A stretch of DNA of 64,000 nucleotides from Paramoeba atlantica (GCA_977017575.1 CDRNVI010000182.1:62001-126000), one strand, 5' to 3'; positions 23,581 through 35,700 are shown, counted from the first letter of the stretch. Notes: generated from the sequence alone by a model not told the origin. Made by a program: numbers and translations.

Positions 23581-24153
23581 GAACCTTTTCACTCTCCTTC
23601 CTCTCTGAAAAAAACCAGTTGGACCTGAAATAGAGGTCCATCATTTCCCTCTTTTTTTTTTGTTTTTTTTTTTCTGGGGGTTTGTGGTTTTTTCTCTTTC
23701 TCTCTTTTTCTCTTTTTCTCAGTCACTCTTCTCTTTTCTTTTGGTGGTTGTGATCTCTTTCTTTCTGTTTTTTTTTTCGCACCCTTTTCTTTTCCTTTTT
23801 TACTTCTTTCTTGTTCTTTCTTTCTTCTTCAAGACCATCACTCTTGTTTTTTGTTTTCCGTTTTTTATGTTTTTCCTTTCAGTCCCGCCCCTAAAACAAG
23901 TTTTTTATTCCGAGAAAAGAGAGTTAAAACAAGAAGAGAGATCACAAAAAAATTCTTTGACAAACCTTTGTCCACAAACAAAATTGAGGTTTTTTCTTTT
24001 CTCTTCTTTTCCTCTCTTTTCTCTTCTTCTTTTCTCTTCTTTTCTCTCTTTTTCTTTTTTCTCTTCTTTCTTTTCTCTTCTCTTTTCTCTTTTCTTTTTT
24101 GTTAATTTTGAGTAATTGGATTGATAAAAAGGAGAAAAAAAAGAAGAGAAAGT

Positions 24154-24272
24154 GTCTTCGGTCATACCCAGTTGAAAGCACCCGATCCCATCAGAACTCG
24201 GAAGTTAAGCAGCTGTGGGCTCGGTTAGTAGAATGGTGGGTGACCACATTCGAATCCCGAGTGCTGAAGACC
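24154..24272 (+). rRNA. 5S ribosomal RNA, copy 2
   Basis: A 119-nt sequence identical by eye to copies 1 and 3. It lies between the LRR gene (minus) and a PB1 gene (minus), and the ~250 nt upstream closely match the region upstream of copy 3 (about 55235-55489). T-runs follow. Confidence 0.97.
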
Positions 24273-24600
24273 TTCTCTTTTTCTTTTTTTCTTTTTTTCT
24301 TTTTCTTTCTTTTTCTTTCCCTTTTTTTCTTTTTCTTTTTTTCTTTCCCTTTTTTTTTAATTTTCTTTTTGTTGAAAAACAGGTCTGAGGAAAACACAAA
24401 TTTGATTCTGGTTCAGTCTTTTTCTTGTTATTCTATTTGCAGATCGTGGTATGCCTCCACACAAATATTTGAGAGAAAATATTCAAAATAAGGAGGGTGT
24501 GTTTTGTTATTTTTGGTTCCCTCTCTTCTTGATCATTTCACCCCCAAAAGATGTTCCACAAAAAAAGCAAAAAAGAGTTTTGAAGGCATAGAATTATTAT

Positions 24601-24653
24601 TATTACTCTCTGAGTTACGAATTTTCACAAATTAGCAACTCAGAGAGTATTAC
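24601..24653. repeat. Dispersed palindrome, family 1, copy D
   Basis: The arms attactctctgagtt and aactcagagagtatta surround acgaattttcacaaattagc. It lies 234 nt beyond the stop codon of PB1 gene 1. The same position is occupied in PB1 gene 3 (copy F). Confidence 0.85.
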
Positions 24654-24886
24654 AAGAAGATATCCCTTTCATCTAAATTATGATTTTTAAGGAAGAAAAA
24701 GTGAGAGTTATTGGGAGACTTAAACAGAGAAAAGAAGGAAAAAAGGGGAGAGTGTGTGTGTTGTTTGTTGTTTGACAAGATGCACCCCAACAATGTGAGA
24801 GAAAAGAATAAATAAATAAACCAAAAAAGTGGGATATTCAAAAAGAGAGATTTTATTTTGAAAGGATGATTTTGAAGATCTCCTTT

Positions 24887-25915
24887 CTATTTCCATCTTT
24901 TTTCCTTTGGGGGAGAATAATTCTTTTTGGGAGAACTGTGAGAGTAACGGGAATGTTTACAACGACCATCTTTTCCTTTTCTTGCATTCATAAAAAACTT
25001 CTCATCCTTCTGTTCTTCTGATTGTTCTTCCACTTCAGTCAGGGCCAACCTCTCCGTGATTTCTTCCAAACGTTTCTTGAGAATAATTTCTGTTTCCATC
25101 ATCTTTTTTGACTTCTTTTCTTTCGCTTCAAGATTACAAAGTCTTCTTTCAATGTTCCGTTGTTGATTCTGAAGTTTTCTCAATTGTCCAAACGATCTTG
25201 GTTTACCACAATCTTCTTTTTCCTCTTCCTCTTCCTCTTCCTCTTCCTCTTGGACTGTCTCATCAGACAATTCAGCTTCTTCAATATTCTCCTCCTCTTG
25301 TTTGATAGCAACAACAACTTCACTTTTCTCTTGACTTTTCAAATCAATAAGACTCTCTCGAACTTGGGTTTTGTTTTCAGTCAACTGTTCCTTTCTTTGT
25401 TGAAGAGCCACAATCTTTTCTTCAAGAACATCGATCTGATCTGCCAGTTTCTCGTCACGCTTACTGAGCATTTCAATCTTCTTCTCTCTCTTCTGTTGTT
25501 CCTTGAGTCTTTTCTGAGGGTTCTCAGAAACTGACTCATCATCAGTACTCTCATCACTCGCTTTCTCTTCATCATCATCATCCACTCGATTTTCAATCTC
25601 CTGATGACTCTTCACTGCTGTCACCATCTCGTTGTCCTTTTTGGGGAGAACAAACAAAGCGTCTTCCAAGTCTTGATTACGTTTCACAAAGACGACATCA
25701 CACTCATCATTGAGATAGAACACTCGAACTGCAGCAGTTGAAGTTCCGTACACATCCTGGATCTTCCTTCGCAGACTTCGAAAGTCTTGAGCTTGAATAG
25801 AACACACTTCTCCATTCTCAGTGTTTCGAACTTCCCACCACTGTTCTTCTTCTTCCTTCTCGAGGTTTTTTGATCGAACAACGATCGACGACATCAACTG
25901 AACTCTCATCACCAT
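24887..25915 (-). CDS. PB1-domain coiled-coil protein, paralog 1 (342 aa)
   Basis: Residues about 25-95 resemble a PB1 domain. There is a basic stretch (SLRRKIQDVYG) and an acidic OPCA-like motif, FYLNDECDVVFVKRNQDLED, which in known PB1 proteins mediates head-to-tail hetero- or homo-oligomerisation. The rest is strongly charged: coiled coil at about 135-200 (KRLKEQQKREKKIEMLSKRD), an acidic run of glutamates at about 230-245, a second coiled coil at about 250-310, and a basic SPKKNYSPPKEKRWK tail. No membrane segment. The partner and pathway are unknown; a cytoplasmic scaffold or signalling adaptor is likely. The ATG is the first of two (MVMRVQLMS), conserved in paralog 2. It is divergently arranged with the cofilin gene, 606 bp apart. 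Confidence 0.85.
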   Translation of the reverse strand: MVMRVQLMSSIVVRSKNLEKEEEEQWWEVRNTENGEVCSIQAQDFRSLRRKIQDVYGTSTAAVRVFYLNDECDVVFVKRNQDLEDALFVLPKKDNEMVTAVKSHQEIENRVDDDDEEKASDESTDDESVSENPQKRLKEQQKREKKIEMLSKRDEKLADQIDVLEEKIVALQQRKEQLTENKTQVRESLIDLKSQEKSEVVVAIKQEEENIEEAELSDETVQEEEEEEEEEEKEDCGKPRSFGQLRKLQNQQRNIERRLCNLEAKEKKSKKMMETEIILKKRLEEITERLALTEVEEQSEEQKDEKFFMNARKGKDGRCKHSRYSHSSPKKNYSPPKEKRWK

Positions 25916-26521
25916 GTTGGATTGTTGTTTTTCTGTTTCAAGTTATCCAGAAAAAGAAATGTTTTGAATTAAAAACAAAACCTGAGAGAAGAAGTGGTTG
26001 CGTTTGTTGTCGTTCATGGAAGGGGATAAGAGGAAGAGGGGGTGATGGTGAGAAGGAACACCAACCCCACAAACCACAAAAAAACAAAAAACAAAATCAC
26101 CGAAAGAACCAACAAAGCCAAAAAAAAAAAGAGGGGCGGCGTAGGGTGGGAGGTTCAATTCTCACAAAATTTTCCTTTTTTTTACTTTTTATTTTTTATT
26201 TTTTTTTATTCAGTGAAGGTGTTGGGCGGACTTGGACAAAACTTTTTCAAAACGACGAAAAAAGAGGTTGGGAGTGGTTGTCTTCGAAAAATGAGAAACC
26301 ACACCCAATGGATACTTCACTGAACTGAGCCAACTTTTTCCAAGAACAGGTTTCTTCGTCCCCTCCTCGACCCACCAAAAAACACAAAAACAAAAACAAA
26401 AAAACAAAAAAACAAAACAAAAAAACAAAACAAAAAAAACAAAACAAAAAACACAAAACCAAAACAAAAAAAACAGTGCCCCTTCTTGTGTGATTGTGAT
26501 TGATCGACAAATACTACTACT
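25916..26521. promoter_or_regulatory. Divergent intergenic region, PB1 gene 1 / cofilin
   Basis: The first ~90 bp (cagttatccagaaaaagaaatg context) and the aaatcaccgaaagaac block are shared with the 5' regions of the other two PB1 genes. Near 26139-26160 is gggtgggaggttcaattctc, similar to a tRNA B box and followed by a T8 run. The cofilin side is (AAAAC)n. No defined core promoter was recognised. Confidence 0.5.
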
Positions 26522-26974
26522 ATGGCTTCCGTGGTTCAATTTTCTGATGAATGTATCTCTATTGCTCGCTCCGTCAAATCCGGAAAATCAAAAGGATGTA
26601 TCTTCTTGATCGATGATGGAAAATGTCAAACTGATTATCATGATTTATCGAAAAGTGAGGATGTGGTGGATGGGCGAACAGAATGGGCTGAATTCACGAC
26701 TCATCTCCCAAGAGACAAATGTGCGTATGGATTGACTCACATCAAATACATCTCTCCTTCTGATCACATCGAAAGGAGTAAGTTAGTGTTTGTGATGTGG
26801 GCACCTGACAGAGCTAAAATCAAAGAAAAGATGGTTGTTTCTTTTTCTGCAAATGGAATTGTTGGAAAGATTGGAGAAGGTGGGATTTCTTGTCGACTTC
26901 AGGGTGGTTCGGTTGCATCTGTTGATTATGATGAAGTTTTGGAACATGCATTGGCGCGATCTACAGTGAAGTGA
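26522..26974 (+). CDS. ADF/cofilin-family actin-depolymerising protein (150 aa)
   Basis: A single ADF-homology domain. Such proteins bind ADP-actin, sever filaments and speed turnover in the cytoplasm. Family landmarks include the early V-x-F-S-D-E-C start (SVVQFSDECISIARSVKSGK), the central KLVFVMWAPDRAKIKEKMVV, which matches the cofilin W-x-P-D-x-A-x-I-K-x-K-M helix that contacts actin, and a conserved acidic C-terminal helix region (SVDYDEVLEHAL). The length is normal for the family. Ser3 could be the regulatory phospho-site, by analogy. The ATG follows tactactact directly and the gene ends with TGA. No intron. CpG is frequent, unlike in the relics nearby. Confidence 0.92.
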   Translation: MASVVQFSDECISIARSVKSGKSKGCIFLIDDGKCQTDYHDLSKSEDVVDGRTEWAEFTTHLPRDKCAYGLTHIKYISPSDHIERSKLVFVMWAPDRAKIKEKMVVSFSANGIVGKIGEGGISCRLQGGSVASVDYDEVLEHALARSTVK

Positions 26975-28610
26975 AAAACAGAAATGAGGAGATTCCCCCT
27001 TCCCTCTCTTTCTCTCTCTCTCTTCCTCTCTCTCCTCTCCTTTCTTGGGTGGAGGGAGTGGAGGAGGGGTGTGTCTGTTTCAAAAGTTGATTTGTGAAAG
27101 AGGAGACAAAAAAATGACTCCTCTCTTCTCTTTCCTCTTCTTCTTTTTTGAATTCCATGAAAATTATTTACTTTAATTTTTAATAAAAGAGATCCTTTTT
27201 CACATTGTCTCTTCTTGCTGCTTTGTTTTTTCGAACCTTTTCTTTCAACAACACAGATTTAGTTCGCTAAAAGTGTGCTAATTTTTTTTTTGTTTTTTTT
27301 TGTTTTCCCTTCTTGTTCCCTGATACAAAACAAGAGAGGCAAGAGGGAGAAAAGGAAGAAAGAACACCGACCTTGAAGTTAAAAGAAAAAAAAGAAAACA
27401 GATTTTCAAAAAAGAGTGATCAAAGAAAAAAAGGAGAGAAAAGAAAACAACCAACTTGTTTCTTTTTTCCTTTTTCGAGAGAGAGAGGCAAGAGGGGTTT
27501 GAAATTGAGCGAATTGGGAATGGCGTGGGGGGCAATTGGGTTATCCACACCAAAAAGACAAAAGGTTATTCTTTTCTTTTCTTTTCTTTTTTAAATCTTT
27601 TTGTTTGTCATGTTTTGTCATGTGGTTATATCTTGTGAGTGTGGTGTGTGATGTGATGTGATGTTTGTTGTTTTCGGCTTTTGGGATTGGGGTTGGGGAT
27701 TGGTTGGTTTTTCTCCTTTTAGTTTCCCTCCTTTTTTTTAATCTTTTTCTTCTCTTTTTCACTTTGTTTTTTTCTTTCTTTCTCTCTTTCTTCTTTTTTT
27801 CTCTTTTTTTTCTTTGACTTTGGTGTTTGGGATTTTTGAATTCTTCATTTTTCCTTTGTCTCTCCTTTCTCCCTTTCTCCTTTTTTTTCTTTACTTTTTT
27901 TTTCTTTTCTTATTTTTTTTCTATCTTTTAAAAGAATTCTAATACCAATATTCTTTTCTCTTCAGGTTTTACATTCCATGAATTGACCACTACAACCAAT
28001 CTATTTTTGCACATCTCAAAATGTTGAAGCGATTTCTTTATCAGATCTAAGAGAAAAAAAAGAGTTGGAATTCTTGTTTGACGTGTTTCTTGGGTCTCTA
28101 TAGCCAAGTCTGAGAGAGTTAAAGAGTTATATTGTAGGGCTGTCTGACTAAGTATCCAAAGAGAACCACTTTGATCACTTTTTCATATGGTTTGTTAACT
28201 TTTTTTTATTTTTATTTTTATTTTTAGTTGATTGTGTTTTTTTAGTCTGTTTTTTTTTGTTGTTGTTGATATCCTCTTTTCTTTTTTTTTTGTTCTATTT
28301 TTTTTTTCTCATCTCTCTTCTCACACTCAAGTTCATCTTATAACACAGGTGATCTTGCTATATTGTTCAGGGTTAAGTGTTAGTAATTTATTGGGGTGTT
28401 TTGTTTTGCAACATCCAAAGTTTTTGAGATTGTGAGATGTTTGTAAAAGAATCTCATTTTTGGGCAAATGATCAGGGAAGATGATGGAGATTGTAGAGCA
28501 AAGAGAAAAACAAAGGAGCAAAAAGATAAAACTGGAATCAAAATGTTATCTTCTTTTTCTTTTTTTCTTTTCTTTACTTTTTCTTTTTCTTCTGTCTTTT
28601 CCTTTTTTTC
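26975..28610. other. Intergenic, low-complexity and unique DNA
   Basis: Pyrimidine-rich after cofilin, with AATAAA at 27181-27186 as a possible polyadenylation signal. A T/C tract lies at about 27700-27930. Unique sequence at about 27960-28170 shows no coding pattern I recognise. Confidence 0.5.
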
Positions 28611-28929
28611 TTTATTCTTTCTTTATTCTTTCTTTATTCTTTCTTTTTTCCTTTTTCCTTTGAGGTAAACCTGATTTTTTTTTTGGTTCAAAATAAACCT
28701 GCAGAAGAAGAGGCTGGACGAATTTCTTTTTCAGATTCGCCCTTGGTGAAGGAGACTCATGAGGGTGATTCTTGCAATAATGTTTGATTAAATCAGGAGC
28801 AGAGATGGTGTCTGATAGCTTTTCCAACACAGTAGTCCTTCTATTAAAGTGTTCCATCCTCATCAATGTGGTGTTCATGAATCTCTTTCACTTTGTAATT
28901 GTAATCATCTCTGTGGTTAAAATCATCCA

Positions 28930-29600
28930 TCTTATTCAATTCAAGGACACATGCAGGAGGGGTTGGTTTTGTATTTGTCCTTCTTCATAATTAACAGAGA
29001 TCTCATATATCTTTACTTTTAATTCCTTTAGGTGCATAATATTTTTGTGGCACATGTTCTGTTGTTCTAGATTGAAATGATCAGCAGAAGTGGTGACTGC
29101 TATTTCTCGTCGATATGCCTCTGTTGTATCCAATACCATTGATGGATGTCTACCAAAGTGAATGAAGAATGAAGTGAAGAGGAATTAGGAGATCCCAATC
29201 ATCTTCAATGATCATGGATATATATATATGCTTAAATGACCTTGATTTGCCAAATCAGCCGTGAAGCTGGTTTGAGAATTCAAAGCCATTGTCAGGGTTA
29301 TAATCTTGATAGGCATAGAGTTGATGCAGGTGTGTATTGCATAAAGCAATTTCTGCAATTGTTTTTGCATTTCTGTGGCTGGGAGATTGGGTAGATTTGG
29401 ATGGATCCATCGAAATTGTCACAATTACAGGCAAAAGTGAATCCTTGTATGATGGTATTTTGGTCCAGGGGGTGCAGGCAGTGGCCCAGGAGGATATGGA
29501 GTAAAGAAGAGGTTTGAGTCTTGCTCCTCTCATTCCTTTTTTTGTTTTTTTTGTTGTTGTCTTGACATTCCAAACAGTTTTGGCAAAAGGAGTAAATGTA
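28930..29600 (-). pseudogene. Ty3/gypsy-like integrase relic
   Basis: On the minus strand FCQNCLECQDNN matches the CC half of the integrase HHCC zinc finger. Downstream, YNPDNGFEFSNQLHGF resembles the catalytic sDNGxEF region, and then FIHFGRHPSMVLDTTEAYRR resembles the post-core segment of gypsy integrases (YGRHP). Stops and frameshifts separate these parts. Integrase would insert element cDNA into the genome. CpG is sparse here, as expected for an old methylated copy. Confidence 0.6.
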
Positions 29601-30472
29601 TGGGTATATGATTTAGGAAAAACAGAATGATGAGTCAGAGACTGCTTGATCCAAAGCGCTTCTCAAACTTTCTGTGACCACCATTTAGTATTTCACCCCA
29701 AAAGTGATTGAGGTAGGACTGCTGGAGGCAACCCTCTTTCTCTTTAGGGTTACATTTCAGCCACTTTTCTGAGGATTCCTGCTGGGTCTATCCAGAATTT
29801 GTGGGTTTTTGTTTGAAGCATTTTTTGATTGTTTCTTTAGAGGAAGAATTCCACACAGATGATAGTTGATTATTTTAGTGCAGAAGGAATATCATCTTGC
29901 TATGCTTGAGCAAAAGGCTTGGTAATTCAACTGATTTGGGAATTGGTCTCCCCCTCAAGTGTGTGAATTGATTTTAAGAGGGTGTTAAACATTTGAACAT
30001 CTGGGATGCTCTTGTCTTGTTCCTCTTTTTTTGGTTGGTTTTTGCCATAAGATCATTTTGTTTGTCAAGAATATCTTATATTTGGCAGCAAAAGTGAATG
30101 TCTCTGTTAACTGCTCTGGTTTTCTTTGTATCATATGTGATATTTTGTGTCAGCTGAGCGCATCAGAGGAATTGCTATTTGTCTTCCTGGCTTGTGGATT
30201 ACTTTTTGACATTGTATTTCATGATTCTTGTGCAATCTAGTCTCAAAATATTGTATGGTCTGTGGGTTTTTTTTTCGGATTTGAATACTCTTGAGAGAGC
30301 TGGGACAATGCCTCTATGCACTTCAAATCAACAGGTGGCCTTAGGTAGAAGTATTCCCTCCAGCCTCATATGGGTTTGGTTTGATTTGAGTTATGTTGTG
30401 CAATGGGTTTCAAAATGGATGTTGTATGCAGAGAATTGAGAATCATATTGTAGAAGTTGTAAAGTAAAAGGA

Positions 30473-30560
30473 CAAGGGAAAAACCACAAAACATGGAAAG
30501 CCCTTGGATGAGGGAAAACTGGAATGTGAGCACAGTGCAAAAAACCTCCAGGAATGAGAA
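30473..30560. repeat. gggaaaaacc-type dispersed repeat, CpG-decayed copy
   Basis: Homologous to 14607-14694. Where that copy has ttcgaggg, cacggcgc and ggcgtg, this one has gatgaggg, cacagtgc and ggaatg, mostly CG to TG or CA. It lies just 3' of the copia relic. Confidence 0.6.
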
Positions 30561-30942
30561 TAGTTGAATATGTGAGGAAGAGAGAGAGAGAGAGGATATT
30601 GAGTATGCAGGCTAAATGGGCAGATCTGAGACTGAGAGTGAACTTCTATGTTTTCAGAAAGGGTTGTCCATTTAATGCTTTGGTCAGGATGTGTGCACAG
30701 TTTGTTAGTAAGAAGTAGATTCAAAAGAAATGACCTTTGTATCATGTGCATAGTGGAGATCAAAGTAGTGGTGGGGAAGGATATGTCAGCTTCCTTTTGT
30801 AGTCTGGGGATTTGTTATTTGTGCTTCATTGTCTGTGTGTGAAAGGGAATGGGTCAAGTGTAGTTGTCATCAGTGTGTTCAAGAAGGAATGAGGCCCATC
30901 ATCTCTGGTGCTATCCAAACATTTTGATCCAGCAATATAATC

Positions 30943-32000
30943 TCAGTATGTTGAGTGCTCTTTGGGAACGGTTTTGGAGAGAGAGGAATGCCATATATGC
31001 CCAGCAACAATCATGTTCAGTTTCATACAATAGCCAAGGGATGATTTTCCAGTGTTGAGATCCAAGTTGTAGGAGGCCTCTGAGTGAACATTGAGAGTGA
31101 TGTCAGATGTTTTCAGTTTGTAGAGCAATCCCATCCATTTTGTTCCCTTCAAATATTTGACCACTTGTTTTAGGTGTTTCCAGTGAGACTTCTCTGGGTT
31201 TGAGGTGTATTGAGAGAGAGAGATCACAGAGTAGAAAATATTGGGATGTGTGGCCATTGCAAAATGTATAAAAGTGTTTGCCAATAATGGTGGATTGATA
31301 AGGGATGTTCTTCATATCCTCAAGTTCAGTAGTATTTCTAGTACAATGTTCTTTATGAGGTTGATATCCAAAGGAAGTGTGGGTATTCTGTGTTCCTGGT
31401 GTGTTGACAAACCAAGAGAGTTCAAGAGGTTTTTAATTATAGCAGTTTGGGAGAGGAAGTAGAATCCATCTTTGCAGATTTGGAAGGAGATACTGAATGT
31501 GTAAGAAACTTGCTTGAAAGTTTTAACTTGAAATTCTTTGTGAAGCTATGCAAGAATCTTTGTGGTGTGGTTGTTGTTAGGACCAGTAATAAAGATGTTA
31601 TTGTGACCCAGAGAGCAATAATTGATCCATTGGTGTGATGGTATATAAAGCAAGTTTGTTTGGAGAAGGAATATAACCAATCAATTTGAGATACTTGTCA
31701 AGACAGATGTTCCATACTCTTCCAGCATTTGAAGCTTTGTAAAGTACAACAACATTACTATCTTTTCTAAGAGAATCCCCATTGATTTTGTTCCAGTGTA
31801 GAAAAGAGGTAGATGAGTGAAAACAAGTTTCTCCATTTTTCTTTATTCAGATAAGCATTTTTTTTTGTGTAGCAAGAGCAATAAGCATCCAGATACTTTC
31901 AAGGTGGGTGCAGGGAGAAAATATCTTGTTGTAATAATGGATTCTCTTCTTTCAGATGATATTCTTGAAGAACAAGTTAAACCTTCCATTGAGCAATATT
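30943..32000 (-). pseudogene. Ty1/copia-like reverse transcriptase and RNase H relic
   Basis: Read leftwards: VLYKASNAGRVWNICLDKYL resembles the copia lYGLkqA.R.W segment; NNIFITGPNNNH and FQICKDGFYFLSQ follow the position of the YVDD box, which is itself destroyed; then YQSTIIGK and THPNIFYSVISLSQYTSNPE (the TRPDI..av..LS.f...P motif) and HWKHLKQVVKYLKGTKWMGL with GLLY, the RNase H region. The order RT then RNase H on the minus strand is normal for copia. Multiple stops and frameshifts make it nonfunctional, and CpG is sparse. Confidence 0.75.
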
Positions 32001-32706
32001 ACTAAAAACATTGCAATTCAAAAAAAATCTTTTGTTGTGTTCTATCAAAGATTTTTCTTTCCTCTAGAGTTGGTTCTTAAAATACATTGAGTTGCTCAAT
32101 TCCCCTGTGTTCTTTGTGTGAGATCTTAAGAAACTTTTTCTTCCTTTTTATTTTCTTTACATTCTTCTTTTCCCCACTGATTCTACCTCAACCTTCTACT
32201 CCACCACCAAAATTGCTTCCAAACCTATCCCTCTCAATGCTTTTCTTCTTCATACAATGGATAGAAAATCTTCTTAACACTTCTACAATAATTAACTCTC
32301 TAGTGACTCCAATGTTGAGAATTTTTGATTGGTATTTTTTTATTTTGAAAAAGAAAAGCTTTGAGAGAAATGAACCTTGATTGGAATGAACATTTAAAAA
32401 AAAGAACTATATTTAACAATTTTTTTCTTTTTCTTTTTATTTTTTTCTTTTTGAAACTCCCTCACCTTATCAATAATATCACAAATTCTTTAAAAATTTA
32501 ATATTTGCAATGATTTATTGTTTTCTTTGAAAAAAACTCAAAAAAATTAATATAAAAGAAATAATTGTAAAAAAAAAAAATAAAAAATTAAACTGATTTC
32601 ATTAACTAGCTTGTTTTTTTGTTTTTTTAGAGATGAGTATGATAGTTTAATTGTCCTTTTCTTCAATTTTTCATTTTTGAGGTCTCAAGTTCAATTCTTT
32701 TAATTT
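32001..32706. other. AT-rich left flank of the satellite
   Basis: Very AT-rich, with T and A runs and no coding signal. One short open frame at 32087-32380 has biased composition and no recognisable domain. Confidence 0.5.
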
Positions 32707-35700
32707 AAAATTGAATAACAATTTTCTAAAAATGAAAATAATACAAATAGACATTGAAAAAGTGATTGGAAAATAATCAAAAACAAAGGGAAATATGTTT
32801 TTTTTTTTGTAAATAAGTCAAATAGATTGTAAAATTGTGTAAAAAATACAATTTTATTTGTAACTTGTCTGGTAACTAAATTTTAAACATCAAAAACTAA
32901 ATAATAATTTTCTAAAAAATGAAAATAATACAAATATTGATTTATACATTGAAAAAAGTGATTGGGAAATAATCAAAAACAAAGGGAAATATGTTTTTTT
33001 TTTTGTAAATAAATCAAATAGATTGTAAAATTGTGTAAAAAATACAATTTTATTTGTAACTTGTCTGAAAATGAACTTTTAAACATCAAAAATTGAATAA
33101 CAATTTTCTAAAAATGAAAATAATACAAATAGACATTGAAAAAGTGATTGGAAAATAATCAAAAACAAAGGGAAATATGTTTTTTTTTTTGTAAATAAGT
33201 CAAATAGATTGTAAAATTGTGTAAAAAATACAATTTTATTTGTAACTTGTCTGGTAACTAAATTTTAAACATCAAAAACTAAATAATAATTTTCTAAAAA
33301 ATGAAAATAATACAAATATTGATTTATACATTGAAAAAAGTGATTGGGAAATAATCAAAAACAAAGGGAAATATGTTTTTTTTTTTGTAAATAAATCAAA
33401 TAGATTGTAAAATTGTGTAAAAAATACAATTTTATTTGTAACTTGTCTGAAAATGAACTTTTAAACATCAAAAATTGAATAACAATTTTCTAAAAATGAA
33501 AATAATACAAATAGACATTGAAAAAGTGATTGGAAAATAATCAAAAACAAAGGGAAATATGTTTTTTTTTTTGTAAATAAGTCAAATAGATTGTAAAATT
33601 GTGTAAAAAATACAATTTTATTTGTAACTTGTCTGGTAACTAAATTTTAAACATCAAAAACTAAATAATAATTTTCTAAAAAATGAAAATAATACAAATA
33701 TTGATTTATACATTGAAAAAAGTGATTGGGAAATAATCAAAAACAAAGGGAAATATGTTTTTTTTTTTGTAAATAAATCAAATAGATTGTAAAATTGTGT
33801 AAAAAATACAATTTTATTTGTAACTTGTCTGAAAATGAACTTTTAAACATCAAAAATTGAATAACAATTTTCTAAAAATGAAAATAATACAAATAGACAT
33901 TGAAAAAGTGATTGGAAAATAATCAAAAACAAAGGGAAATATGTTTTTTTTTTTGTAAATAAGTCAAATAGATTGTAAAATTGTGTAAAAAATACAATTT
34001 TATTTGTAACTTGTCTGGTAACTAAATTTTAAACATCAAAAACTAAATAATAATTTTCTAAAAAATGAAAATAATACAAATATTGATTTATACATTGAAA
34101 AAAGTGATTGGGAAATAATCAAAAACAAAGGGAAATATGTTTTTTTTTTTGTAAATAAATCAAATAGATTGTAAAATTGTGTAAAAAATACAATTTTATT
34201 TGTAACTTGTCTGAAAATGAACTTTTAAACATCAAAAATTGAATAACAATTTTCTAAAAATGAAAATAATACAAATAGACATTGAAAAAGTGATTGGAAA
34301 ATAATCAAAAACAAAGGGAAATATGTTTTTTTTTTTGTAAATAAGTCAAATAGATTGTAAAATTGTGTAAAAAATACAATTTTATTTGTAACTTGTCTGG
34401 TAACTAAATTTTAAACATCAAAAACTAAATAATAATTTTCTAAAAAATGAAAATAATACAAATATTGATTTATACATTGAAAAAAGTGATTGGGAAATAA
34501 TCAAAAACAAAGGGAAATATGTTTTTTTTTTTGTAAATAAATCAAATAGATTGTAAAATTGTGTAAAAAATACAATTTTATTTGTAACTTGTCTGAAAAT
34601 GAACTTTTAAACATCAAAAATTGAATAACAATTTTCTAAAAATGAAAATAATACAAATAGACATTGAAAAAGTGATTGGAAAATAATCAAAAACAAAGGG
34701 AAATATGTTTTTTTTTTTGTAAATAAGTCAAATAGATTGTAAAATTGTGTAAAAAATACAATTTTATTTGTAACTTGTCTGGTAACTAAATTTTAAACAT
34801 CAAAAACTAAATAATAATTTTCTAAAAAATGAAAATAATACAAATATTGATTTATACATTGAAAAAAGTGATTGGGAAATAATCAAAAACAAAGGGAAAT
34901 ATGTTTTTTTTTTTGTAAATAAATCAAATAGATTGTAAAATTGTGTAAAAAATACAATTTTATTTGTAACTTGTCTGAAAATGAACTTTTAAACATCAAA
35001 AATTGAATAACAATTTTCTAAAAATGAAAATAATACAAATAGACATTGAAAAAGTGATTGGAAAATAATCAAAAACAAAGGGAAATATGTTTTTTTTTTT
35101 GTAAATAAGTCAAATAGATTGTAAAATTGTGTAAAAAATACAATTTTATTTGTAACTTGTCTGGTAACTAAATTTTAAACATCAAAAACTAAATAATAAT
35201 TTTCTAAAAAATGAAAATAATACAAATATTGATTTATACATTGAAAAAAGTGATTGGGAAATAATCAAAAACAAAGGGAAATATGTTTTTTTTTTTGTAA
35301 ATAAATCAAATAGATTGTAAAATTGTGTAAAAAATACAATTTTATTTGTAACTTGTCTGAAAATGAACTTTTAAACATCAAAAATTGAATAACAATTTTC
35401 TAAAAATGAAAATAATACAAATAGACATTGAAAAAGTGATTGGAAAATAATCAAAAACAAAGGGAAATATGTTTTTTTTTTTGTAAATAAGTCAAATAGA
35501 TTGTAAAATTGTGTAAAAAATACAATTTTATTTGTAACTTGTCTGGTAACTAAATTTTAAACATCAAAAACTAAATAATAATTTTCTAAAAAATGAAAAT
35601 AATACAAATATTGATTTATACATTGAAAAAAGTGATTGGGAAATAATCAAAAACAAAGGGAAATATGTTTTTTTTTTTGTAAATAAATCAAATAGATTGT

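Larger units (their letters stand above)
20590..23640 (-). pseudogene. LRR gene copy A: single-repeat exons separated by polypyrimidine introns
   Basis: On the minus strand, five islands in the purine tract each encode one leucine-rich repeat of the N-x-hydrophobic-S/T-G-x-x-P type. They are bounded by AG on the 5' side and GT on the 3' side: 23110-23171, 22718-22784, 22275-22346, 21944-22015 and 21662-21717. The well-preserved ones are exactly 72 nt, start with one base of a split codon and end with two (phase 2 throughout), so exons can be combined without loss of frame. Introns are 260-390 nt of C/T on this strand. The repeats would form an extracellular or recognition solenoid; no transmembrane or kinase part was identified. 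Exon 21662-21717 has a 16-nt frameshifting deletion, and exons 22718 and 23110 are damaged, so this copy is probably decaying. A homologous gene lies at 52382-54990. Confidence 0.65.

Noticed and set aside
25108..25534. Plus-strand open frames across PB1 gene 1 (and the equivalents in the other two)
   Set aside because: Antisense shadows of the coiled-coil/Glu-rich coding sequence.
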